64,000 nt of DNA from contig NZ_JACHXQ010000011.1 in NCBI RefSeq assembly GCF_014192285.1, forward strand, positions 62,001-126,000, written 5' to 3'. Shown piece after piece: positions 52,994 through 61,214 of this stretch; position 1 is the stretch's first letter; the number at the start of each line of letters is the position of its first letter. Under the pieces are notes generated by a model, which made no database searches, was not told the DNA's origin, and worked only from the letters and a program-made list of their open reading frames with translations. The stretch is from Halomonas fontilapidosi. Its GTDB lineage: Bacteria > Pseudomonadota > Gammaproteobacteria > Pseudomonadales > Halomonadaceae. A program made the position numbers and the translations under genes.

Positions 52994-53923
52994 TTAGCTC
53001 AACCTGTGCCGGGCCTCCTTCAACCAGCGCAAGCCGCGCCGCCACAGGGTGAGGGCGCCGTCGGCGGTGCCCGGTAGCACGCGGCGGTGTGGCCGGTCGA
53101 GGAAGTCGGCAATGGGACGGACCTGGCTTGTCCGGTCGAGCATCGGGGCGTGACCGCAGCCGGGCACCTCGAGACTGACCAGGTCGGGCTGTGCCTGGGT
53201 CATGCGGGATACGCTCGCGGCCTTGAGCAGCGGCGAGTCCGCGCCGCGCACGACCATCAGCGGGCAGCGGATCGCTGCCCAGTCGGCCCAGGTATCGCGG
53301 GGCGTGTCGTGAACGAATTGCTCGCCGATGCGTGGGTCGTAGTGGTAGGTCCAGCTACCATCCGGCAGCCGCCGCGCGCTGCCCAGGGCGAGGCGTCGCC
53401 AGGCGTCGTCGCCTTCGATGCCGAAGCCCGTATAGTGGCGCCTGAGTTCGGCTTCCAGCTCGCTGAAGCGGCTGAAGCGATGCGGCGCGCCGAAGTACTT
53501 GGCCAGACCCGCCAGACCCTCGGGGTCGAGTTCGGGGCCCACGTCGTTGAGCACCAGCCGTTCGATGCGCGAGGCGGTGTCGGGCTCGGCGGCCATCAGC
53601 ATACCGATCAGCCCGCCCATGGAGGTGCCCACCCAGGGCACCTGCTCAAGGTTGAAGTGGTCAAGCAGCGCTACTGCTACTTTCATGTAGTGGGCGTAGA
53701 GGTAGTCGTGGGCGGGGTAGAGTGACCAGCTCGACAGGCCGCGTCCCGGCGTGTCCGGGGCAAGTATCCGCCAGCTGGGGCCCATCTCGCGGGCAAAGTC
53801 TTCAAAGTCTCCGCCGTGGCGAGCCAGGCCGTGCCAGGCGACCACGCTGCGGGAGGCTTCTGGGTGCCAGATGCGCACGGCGACTTCAAGCTCCCTCACC
53901 CTGACCAGTTCCAGAGCGTCCAT
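52994..53923 (-). CDS. Alpha/beta hydrolase
   Basis: 309 aa. HGLARHGGDFEDFAREM (oxyanion), nucleophile in VGTSMGGLIG, acid in VVRGADSPLLK, and His in GCGHAPML. This is the lipase/esterase or haloperoxidase-like group; no signal peptide. It lies 60 nt upstream of the MCE permease gene on the same strand, so it may be in the same transcript. Substrate unknown. Confidence 0.85.
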   Translation of the reverse strand: MDALELVRVRELEVAVRIWHPEASRSVVAWHGLARHGGDFEDFAREMGPSWRILAPDTPGRGLSSWSLYPAHDYLYAHYMKVAVALLDHFNLEQVPWVGTSMGGLIGMLMAAEPDTASRIERLVLNDVGPELDPEGLAGLAKYFGAPHRFSRFSELEAELRRHYTGFGIEGDDAWRRLALGSARRLPDGSWTYHYDPRIGEQFVHDTPRDTWADWAAIRCPLMVVRGADSPLLKAASVSRMTQAQPDLVSLEVPGCGHAPMLDRTSQVRPIADFLDRPHRRVLPGTADGALTLWRRGLRWLKEARHRLS

Positions 53924-54043
53924 GGGCGTTCTCCATCAGTGGGCTATGCTGCAAGGCAGCATAGCGGATTTCCCCCGGACTTTCGGCAAGGATTCATATT
54001 TCCCGAAGGCTCCGGCAGTGGATTCGCCGCCGAAACATGCGAG

Positions 54044-54054
54044 AATGTATGTAA
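54044..54054. promoter_or_regulatory. AcrR-like half site before the TolC-type gene
   Basis: AATGTATGTAA lies 31 nt before the outer-membrane factor start. It resembles one arm of the palindrome at 59838-59863 and of TetR-type AcrR operators. No clean second arm is visible, so it is weak. Confidence 0.35.
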
Positions 54055-54085
54055 AGCGTATTGTACAGAAACCGAGGATGACCCG

Positions 54086-55516
54086 ATGACCCGTCACCGC
54101 ACCCTTCGTCGTGCCCTACTGCCGGCACTGATTGCATCGGCCTTCGCCGCCCCCCTGCAGGCGGCCGACCTGTTGACCATCACCCGGGACGCCCTGGAGA
54201 ACAATGCCGAGCTGGCCTCGACTCGCTCGCAGACCGGCAGCGTCGAGGCCGGCCGCGACGTGCAGCGTGCTGACCTGCTGCCTCAGCTCAATGCCTCGGC
54301 CAACATGACGCACAACCGGCAGTATGAATCCCCGACAAGCGGGTTTACGGCCGGAGGCACGGGAGGCGGTGACGACAACTACAACAGTGCCGGCCTGACG
54401 CTGGAGGCCACCCAGGCGCTCTTCGACGCCCGCAATGCGCGTGAGGTGGAACAGGCTGAGCGTCAGATCGACCAGCAGACCTATCAGCTGGCGGCCACCG
54501 AGCAGCAGGTGTTGATCGATGTCTCCTCGGCCTACTTCGAGATCCTGCGCGCCTACGAGGTACTGGAGGCGCGGCGCGCTCAGGAGCGGGCCATCGGTCG
54601 CCAGCTGGAACAGGCCCGCGAGCAGTTCGAGGTGGGACTGATCGCCATTACCGAGGTCGAAGAGGCCAAGGCGGCCTTCGATCAGGCCCGCGCCGTTCGC
54701 ATCGCCGCCGAGAGCGACCTGCAGGTGCGCTTCGAGGTCCTCGAGCGCCTGACCGGTCAGCGCTACTCCAGCATCGATGCGCTGGGGGAAGAGGTGCCCA
54801 TCCAGGTGCCCACGCCGGACGACCGCAGCCACTGGGTAGAACTGGCCATGGCCAATAATCCCCTGGTGCTGGCCAGCGAAGCCGGTGTCGAGGTCTCGCG
54901 CAGCAGCGTCGAGATCGCCCGTGCCCAGCATCTGCCGACGATCAATGCCTTCGCCAACTACAACTATGCCGATGACGACCGCGATGGCGTGGCGGGACAA
55001 AGCTCCGCCAGCCAGGTCGGCCTGCGCGCCAGCCTGCCGCTGTATACCGGCGGACGTACCCAGGCCAGCATTCGCCAGAACACCTATCGGCTGGAGGCCA
55101 GCCAGTACGACTTCGAGGCCCAGCGCCGCGATACGGTCCAGCAGGTCCGGTCGCGTTTCACCCAGGTCAGTAACGATGTCTCCACGGTGGAAGCTCGGGC
55201 CCAGGCCATCATCTCCAACCAGAGCGCTCTGGACGCCACCCGCGCGGGGTACGAGGTGGGCACTCGCAACATCGTCGATGTGCTCAACGCCGAGCAGAAC
55301 CTGTACAACGCCGTGGCCGACCACGCCAGTGCCCGCTATGACTTCGTGATCAATCTGCTTAGCCTGCGCCAGCAGTCGGGAACGCTGGACGTCCCAGCCG
55401 TGGAAGAGGTCAATGCCTGGCTGGATGGAGGCAGCGTCTCCTTCACCCTGCCGGAAGAGGTCGATCCAACTGATGCGGCCTTGCAGATCGGTGAGCCGCC
55501 TCAGCCGTTGCCCTGA
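54086..55516 (+). CDS. tolC: TolC-family outer-membrane efflux protein
   Basis: 476 aa. Signal peptide to about residue 26 (ASAFAAPLQAAD). Two repeats of the OEP fold: LLPQLNASANMTHNR, SSAYFEILRAYEVLEARRAQERAIGRQLEQAREQFEVGLIAITEVEEAKA, and the second IVDVLNAEQNLYNAVADHASARYDFVINLLSLRQQSGTL. It forms the outer channel for the RND pumps downstream. The ATG at 54086 is chosen because a neighbouring ATG at 54078 runs into a stop. Confidence 0.9.
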   Translation: MTRHRTLRRALLPALIASAFAAPLQAADLLTITRDALENNAELASTRSQTGSVEAGRDVQRADLLPQLNASANMTHNRQYESPTSGFTAGGTGGGDDNYNSAGLTLEATQALFDARNAREVEQAERQIDQQTYQLAATEQQVLIDVSSAYFEILRAYEVLEARRAQERAIGRQLEQAREQFEVGLIAITEVEEAKAAFDQARAVRIAAESDLQVRFEVLERLTGQRYSSIDALGEEVPIQVPTPDDRSHWVELAMANNPLVLASEAGVEVSRSSVEIARAQHLPTINAFANYNYADDDRDGVAGQSSASQVGLRASLPLYTGGRTQASIRQNTYRLEASQYDFEAQRRDTVQQVRSRFTQVSNDVSTVEARAQAIISNQSALDATRAGYEVGTRNIVDVLNAEQNLYNAVADHASARYDFVINLLSLRQQSGTLDVPAVEEVNAWLDGGSVSFTLPEEVDPTDAALQIGEPPQPLP

Positions 55517-55587
55517 AGCGTATCAATGCTTCGCCATTCTTCTTCATAACTTGCTTGATCGGGGCACGGATTAACAGGACCTAAACT

Positions 55588-56688
55588 ATGCGCGTTGTTT
55601 CACGCTTTTTAGTTGTCATTATCGTCCTCGGCGTGGTGCTGGGAGGCATATTTGGCTACAGGTTTTACCAGTTCGGCCAGATGCAAGAACAGAGGTCCCA
55701 GCCCCAGCCGCCTGCCCAGATCTCTGCCATCGAGGCGAGTACCCAAAACTGGACACCTGCCTTCAAGGCAGTGGGCAATATTGAAGCCGTGAACGGTATC
55801 GAGGTGGCAAATGAAGTGCCCGGTATCGTTGAAGAGATCAATTTCGACTCTGGTGATGCCGTTCAGCAGGGCGACGTACTGATTCGTCTGAACGCGGACA
55901 TCGATGAAGCAACCTTGAGCACTCGTCGGGCCGAAGCCCAGTTGGCGAAACAGGAGTTCCGGCGGATATCCAACCTGCTTGCGAAGCAAGCCGTGTCCCA
56001 GTCCCAGTACGATGAAGCCAAGGCGAATCTCGACGCCGCCAGGGCTCGGGTAAACGAAGCCGAGGCGCAACTGAGCAAGAAAATCATCCGGGCGCCGTTC
56101 GACGGTGCGCTAGGGATTCGCCTGGTCGATCAGGGCGAATATATTGCGACCGGCACCGCGATTGTGGAAATCAACATGCTGGATCCGATTTACGTCGACT
56201 ACACCGTGTCTGAAAAAGACCTGCCCAAGGTGGCGACGGGCTACTCGGTAGCGGTGACGGTGGCGGCGATTCCAGAACACACCTTTGACGGCAATGTCAG
56301 CGCCATTAACACCTCGATCAACCCCGAAACCCGCACCGTGCGCATTCGTGCCACCTTGGACAACCCCGAAAACCGTCTGCGCCCCGGCATGTTCGCGACC
56401 ATCCAGACACGTCAGCCAAAGGATATTGAGGTGATCACGGTGCCGCGCACGGCGATTTCCTACAACACCTATGGCGATTATGTGTTCGTGGTCGAAGAAA
56501 ACGATAACGGCGCTCTGGTAGTCAATCGCCGCAGCATCACCACCGGAGAAACCCGTGGCACGCAGGCGGCAGTGTTGTCTGGCCTCAAAGCGGGTGAAAC
56601 CGTGGTTGCCAAGGGACTGCTTCGTCTGCGTGCCGGCCAGCGGGTCGAGATACAGACAGACGAGCAGCCGCAGAAGGCGACCGGATAA
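55588..56688 (+). CDS. RND efflux periplasmic adaptor 1
   Basis: 366 aa. N-terminal membrane helix (about 6-28) without lipobox, so anchored as an inner-membrane protein. Lipoyl/barrel-sandwich parts NEVPGIVEEINFDSGDAVQQGDVLIRL and IIRAPFDGALGIRLVDQGEYIATGTAIVEI, helical hairpin between (AEAQLAKQEFRRISNLLAKQAVSQSQYDEAKA), typical of MexH-like adaptors. Its stop overlaps the permease ATG (TAATG). Third codon positions are less GC-rich than in flanking genes. Confidence 0.9.
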   Translation: MRVVSRFLVVIIVLGVVLGGIFGYRFYQFGQMQEQRSQPQPPAQISAIEASTQNWTPAFKAVGNIEAVNGIEVANEVPGIVEEINFDSGDAVQQGDVLIRLNADIDEATLSTRRAEAQLAKQEFRRISNLLAKQAVSQSQYDEAKANLDAARARVNEAEAQLSKKIIRAPFDGALGIRLVDQGEYIATGTAIVEINMLDPIYVDYTVSEKDLPKVATGYSVAVTVAAIPEHTFDGNVSAINTSINPETRTVRIRATLDNPENRLRPGMFATIQTRQPKDIEVITVPRTAISYNTYGDYVFVVEENDNGALVVNRRSITTGETRGTQAAVLSGLKAGETVVAKGLLRLRAGQRVEIQTDEQPQKATG

Positions 56689-59600
56689 TGCGCTTCACCG
56701 ACATCTTTATCCGCCGCCCGGTGCTCGCGACGGTGCTCAGCCTGCTCATACTCCTGGTGGGTATAAGGGCGGCGATGGAAATGGAAATCCGCCAGTATCC
56801 CAAGCTGGAAAGTACTACCGTAACCGTTACCACGGCGTATCCGGGGGCCAGCTCGGACCTGATCAAGGGCTTCATCACCACTCCCTTGCAGCAGGCCATC
56901 GCCGAAGCCAGCGGTATCGATTACCTGACCTCCACCAGCACCCAGGGCACCTCGACCATCAAGGCCGAGATGCAGCTGAACTACGATGCCAATGCAGCGC
57001 TTGCGGAGATCCAAGCCAAGGTCGCCAGTCAGCGTAACGTGCTGCCCGCTGAGGCCCAGGATCCCGTCATCACCTCCACTACCGGCGACTCCACGGCGCT
57101 GATGTACATTGCTTTCTACAGTGAGGAGCTGGATGTCCCACAGATCACCGATTACCTGACCCGTGTGGTGCAACCTAAGTTGCAGGCCATTGCCGGCGTT
57201 GGCAAGGCTGGCCTTCTGGGGCGAACGTTCGCGCTGCGGGTATGGCTGAATCCGGAGCGCCTGGCGGCCGTGGACATGACGCCTCAGGAGGTGATAGCCA
57301 AACTGCGTGCCAACAACTATCAGGCCGCGGTCGGCAACACCAAGGGTACCTACACTGAAATCAGCATGACGAGCAATACGGATGTTGCCGATCCAGCCAA
57401 CTTCCGCAACCTTGTGATCAAGCAGTTTGAAGGCACCCAGATCCGTCTGCAGGATATTTCGCGGATCGAACTGGGGTCTCAGACCTACGATCAGCTGGCT
57501 CTGTATAAAGGTCAGCCGGCCACCTATGTGGCGATTGAACTGGCACCGGGTGCTAACCCGCTGACCGTGGCGGGCCTGGTGAAGGCGGAGCTGCCGGACA
57601 TCGAACGTCAGCTGCCGTCAGGTCTGGATGTGCGACTGGCGTACGATGCATCGGACTTCATCGAAGATTCCATCAAGGAAGTCATCAAGACGCTGCTGGA
57701 AGCTCTGGTCATTGTTCTTGTCGTGGTATTCCTCAGTCTGGGCTCCGCGCGCGCGGCGGTGGTGCCCTCGGTGGCGGTACCACTGTCTCTGATCGGTGGC
57801 GCCTTCGTCATGTTGTTGTTCGGTTTCTCGCTGAACCTGCTGACGTTGCTGTCCATGGTGTTGGCTATCGGGTTGGTGGTAGACGACGCCATTATCGTGG
57901 TGGAGAACGTCCACCGTCATATCGAAAAGGGTGAGTCCCGTTTTGATGCTGCGATAAATGGCGCTCGTGAAATGGCCGTACCCATTATCGCCATGACGAC
58001 CACCCTGGTGGCCGTGTATGCGCCGATCGGTTTCATGGGCGGGCTCGTCGGTTCCCTGTTCACCGAGTTTGCTTTCACCTTGGCTGGTGCTGTGGTGATT
58101 TCGGGGATCGTTGCCTTGACTCTATCTCCCATGCTGTCCGGCAAGGTGCTCAAGTCCCATGGCAATCCTAGCGGGTTCGAGCAACTGGTGGAGGGCACGT
58201 TCAACGGGCTCGCCAGTGGCTATACGTCGGTCTTGCGATCACTGATGCAGACCAAATCCGTGGTGGTCTTCTTTGCGGTGGTGGTGCTGGGCTCCATCTA
58301 CTTCATGGTGACGATGAGCCAGAATGAGCTGGCGCCCACCGAGGACCAGGGTATTCTTTTCTTTCAGGGTCAAGGGCCCCAGACATCGACGTTGAACTAT
58401 CTCCAGGAGGGAGGTGCTGAAATTCAGCAACGCATGTCAGCGTTGCCGGGCTACCAGGAAGACTTCATGATCATCGGCATTACCGGCCCGAACGCGGTGT
58501 TCGGTGGTTTCAAGATGGCACCCTGGAGCGAACGGGAAGTTTCCCAGTTTGAGGTCCAGCCTCAACTGGACGCCGAGCTCAACAAGGTCACCGGTTTGCA
58601 AACTGCCGTGTTCCCCCGTCCGTCGCTGCCGGGCTCGGGTGGCGGCTTGCCGTTTCAGTTCGTGATTTCTACGGGTAGCAGTTACGAGCAGTTGAATCAG
58701 GTGGCAGATGAGTTGCTGGGCAAGGCCATGGGCAGCGGCAACTTCATGTTCCTGCAGAAGTCCATTAACTTTGACCGACCCGTTACCCGTATCAATGTGG
58801 ACCGGGATCGTGTGGCGGATCTGGGATTGTCCATGCAGGATATCGGCCAGACTCTCTCGAGCATGCTCGGTGGCGGTTACATCAATCGGTTCAATATGGA
58901 CGGGCGGTCCTACCAGGTCATCCCCCAGGTTGATCAACCATTTCGTCTGGATGAACAGAAGCTGAATGACTATCAGATTCGCACCGACAGCGGTGATCTG
59001 GTACCGCTGGGCAGTGTGGTGAGCTTTATCGATGATGTGGAACCTTCCAGCCGAACCCAGTTTAATCAGCTCAATTCCCTAACGCTGCAAGGTGTTGTCA
59101 AACCCGGCGTCGCCATGGGGACCGCCATGGAGTACATGGAGCAAACGGCCAGCGAGGTGTTCCCTCAAGGCTACAGCTATGACTACACCGGCCAGACCCG
59201 GCAGCAGGCGACCCAGGGTAACGCATTGATAGTGACGTTTTTCCTGTCGCTGCTGGTCATCTACCTGGTGCTTGCGGCCCAGTTCGAAAGCTGGCGAGAT
59301 CCGTTCATCATTCTGATCTCGGTGCCCATGTCGGTGGCTGGCGCCATGGCATTCATCATGCTTGGCTTTGCCTCCATGAACATCTATACCCAGGTGGGGT
59401 TGATCACCCTGATCGGCGTGGTCTCAAAGAACGGTATCCTGATTGTCGAGTTCGCCAACCAGTTACAGCGGAATCGTGGACTCAACAAGGTCGATGCCGT
59501 GATTGAAGCCGCTTCTATCCGGCTTCGCCCGATTATCATGACTTCTGCGGCCCTGATCGCCGCCATGGTGCCGTTGCTGATTGCCGTCGGGCCCGGGGCG

Positions 59601-59732
59601 GAAAGCCGTTTTGCCATCGGCCTAACCATTAGCACCGGGCTGGGCATTGGCACCCTGTTTACCATCTTCGTGCTGCCAGCGTTCTATATCCTGCTGGGTC
59701 GTGAACACCAGGCCTCAGAGGACAATGGGTAG
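56688..59732 (+). CDS. RND efflux transporter 1 (MexI-like)
   Basis: 1014 aa, HAE1-type pump with 12 helices and two large periplasmic loops. Proton relay Asp pair in GLVVDDAIIVVENVHRHIEKGE; FIRRPVLATVLSLLILLVGIRAAMEMEIRQYP at the start; second half has GVVSKNGILIVEFANQLQRNRG. The N-terminal half and MexI/VexF-like features suggest a drug or metabolite exporter. Codon use differs from the pump that follows, so acquisition from a lower-GC relative is likely. Confidence 0.92.
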   Translation: MRFTDIFIRRPVLATVLSLLILLVGIRAAMEMEIRQYPKLESTTVTVTTAYPGASSDLIKGFITTPLQQAIAEASGIDYLTSTSTQGTSTIKAEMQLNYDANAALAEIQAKVASQRNVLPAEAQDPVITSTTGDSTALMYIAFYSEELDVPQITDYLTRVVQPKLQAIAGVGKAGLLGRTFALRVWLNPERLAAVDMTPQEVIAKLRANNYQAAVGNTKGTYTEISMTSNTDVADPANFRNLVIKQFEGTQIRLQDISRIELGSQTYDQLALYKGQPATYVAIELAPGANPLTVAGLVKAELPDIERQLPSGLDVRLAYDASDFIEDSIKEVIKTLLEALVIVLVVVFLSLGSARAAVVPSVAVPLSLIGGAFVMLLFGFSLNLLTLLSMVLAIGLVVDDAIIVVENVHRHIEKGESRFDAAINGAREMAVPIIAMTTTLVAVYAPIGFMGGLVGSLFTEFAFTLAGAVVISGIVALTLSPMLSGKVLKSHGNPSGFEQLVEGTFNGLASGYTSVLRSLMQTKSVVVFFAVVVLGSIYFMVTMSQNELAPTEDQGILFFQGQGPQTSTLNYLQEGGAEIQQRMSALPGYQEDFMIIGITGPNAVFGGFKMAPWSEREVSQFEVQPQLDAELNKVTGLQTAVFPRPSLPGSGGGLPFQFVISTGSSYEQLNQVADELLGKAMGSGNFMFLQKSINFDRPVTRINVDRDRVADLGLSMQDIGQTLSSMLGGGYINRFNMDGRSYQVIPQVDQPFRLDEQKLNDYQIRTDSGDLVPLGSVVSFIDDVEPSSRTQFNQLNSLTLQGVVKPGVAMGTAMEYMEQTASEVFPQGYSYDYTGQTRQQATQGNALIVTFFLSLLVIYLVLAAQFESWRDPFIILISVPMSVAGAMAFIMLGFASMNIYTQVGLITLIGVVSKNGILIVEFANQLQRNRGLNKVDAVIEAASIRLRPIIMTSAALIAAMVPLLIAVGPGAESRFAIGLTISTGLGIGTLFTIFVLPAFYILLGREHQASEDNG

Positions 59733-59837
59733 GAGCAGATACCGGCCCGGGCTGTGAGACCACATCGGCGAGGCGCTCGCCATCGCGTCCTCGGCGCCAG
59801 CCGACAACCGTCAGAGAAGCGCTTTGGTGGCTAATAT

Positions 59838-59863
59838 TTACATCCATACAAGGATGAATGTAA
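59838..59863. promoter_or_regulatory. AcrR/TetR-like palindrome before the second efflux pair
   Basis: TTACATCCAT (59838-59847), 6-nt centre, ATGAATGTAA (59854-59863): 9 of 10 arm bases pair. The pattern is close to the E. coli AcrR operator as I remember it (TACATACATT...AATGTATGTA). It lies 41 nt before the adaptor start and overlaps AT-rich promoter-like DNA (TAATATTTACA). Confidence 0.65.
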
Positions 59864-59903
59864 GATCCGTCCCACCTTGACGTCATAACGGAAACCCTCG
59901 CAC

Positions 59904-61214
59904 ATGAAGACTGCATTCCGAATCGGCCGGGCGGGCCTCCTCGTCCTGGCCGCCGGCCTGTTGCTGGCCGCCTGTGGTCAGGATGAGGCGCCACAGCAAA
60001 CCCAGCAGGGCGCTGGTCAGGAGCGGCCGCCACATCCGGTTGAGGTGACGGCGATCGATCGCCAGGATATCCCGCTGGACAAGTCCTATCCGTCGCTGCT
60101 GAGAAGCGATAGCGAGGTCACCTTGGTGGCCCGCGTCACCGGTTTTCTCGAGCAGCGCCACTTCGAGGCCGGCGAGATGGTGGAGCAGGGACAGACCCTC
60201 TACAGCATCGAGCCGGACGTCTACCAGGCCACGGTCAACCAGCGCGAAGCCGACCTGCAGAGCGCGCGGGCAGAACTCGCTCGGGCCCAGCGCGACGCCG
60301 AGCGCTTCGAACGGCTGTTGAGCCAGAATTCGGTGAGCCGCCAGCAGTATGACCAGGCCCGTGCCGACCTGGGCGTTGCCAGGGCCGGCGTTGCCCAGGC
60401 GGAGGCGGCCCTCGCCAGCGCGCGGATCGACTTGGGCTATACCGAGGTCAACGCCCCTGTCTCCGGGATGATCAGCCTTAGCCAGGTCAACGTCGGCAAC
60501 CTGGTGAGTTCGGGTACCGAGCTTGCCACCATCACACCCCTCGACCCGCTGGAAGTGCGCTTCCAGCTTCCCCAGCGCGATGCCTTTGAGCTGCGTCGCC
60601 AGGTGGGCGAGGCGTCCGTCGAGGCGATTACCGCCGCGCTGCGTGTGCCTGGCGGTAACGGGACCGAGGGCCCGACCCTGGAAGGTCGGCTCGACTTTCT
60701 GGGCTCGCGAGTGGATGAAGCCACCAGTACCGTGCAGGCCAGCGCTACCTTCGCTAACCCGCAAGGTCGCGTGCTGCCTGGCCAGTTCGTGCGCGTCAGC
60801 CTGCAGGGGCTGAAGCGCTATGATGTGCTGGCAGTGCCCGAGATCGCCATCGGCCAGGGGCTGATGGGCCCTCAGGTGTTCGTGCTCGACGAGGAGAGCG
60901 TGGCCCGGGCCCGCACCGTGGACCTGGGCGAGGTGGCCGGGCCCTGGCAGGTCATCCGTGGTGGTCTGGAGGTCGGCGAGCGGGTGGTGGTCGGCGACCC
61001 CGCCGGCATCGAGCCAGGTAGGGCCATTGACCCGCAGCCCTTCGATGGTGACGCTCAGGCGCTCATCGAGCGCTCCATGGAGTCGGGTGACCAGCAGTCC
61101 GGCGACCAGCAACAGGGCGGCGCGCCCGCCCAGGGCGGACAGGCGGCGCAGGGTAACGCGGCCAACGGCGGCGAGTCCGAGCAGGCCGAGGCCGGCGGGG
61201 ACGACGCCTCATGA
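59904..61214 (+). CDS. RND efflux periplasmic adaptor 2 (AcrA/MexA-like lipoprotein)
   Basis: 436 aa. Lipobox LLAAC (Cys near residue 24) anchors it by lipid. HlyD/AcrA features: FLEQRHFEAGEMVEQGQTLYSIEPDVYQATVNQREADLQSARAELARAQRDAERFERLLSQNSVSRQQYDQARADL and the beta-barrel VNAPVSGMISLSQVNVGNLVSSGTEL. A long Gln/Gly-rich, charged tail (about 395-436) is unusual. Its stop overlaps the next ATG by four bases, so pump and adaptor are made together. Confidence 0.9.
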   Translation: MKTAFRIGRAGLLVLAAGLLLAACGQDEAPQQTQQGAGQERPPHPVEVTAIDRQDIPLDKSYPSLLRSDSEVTLVARVTGFLEQRHFEAGEMVEQGQTLYSIEPDVYQATVNQREADLQSARAELARAQRDAERFERLLSQNSVSRQQYDQARADLGVARAGVAQAEAALASARIDLGYTEVNAPVSGMISLSQVNVGNLVSSGTELATITPLDPLEVRFQLPQRDAFELRRQVGEASVEAITAALRVPGGNGTEGPTLEGRLDFLGSRVDEATSTVQASATFANPQGRVLPGQFVRVSLQGLKRYDVLAVPEIAIGQGLMGPQVFVLDEESVARARTVDLGEVAGPWQVIRGGLEVGERVVVGDPAGIEPGRAIDPQPFDGDAQALIERSMESGDQQSGDQQQGGAPAQGGQAAQGNAANGGESEQAEAGGDDAS

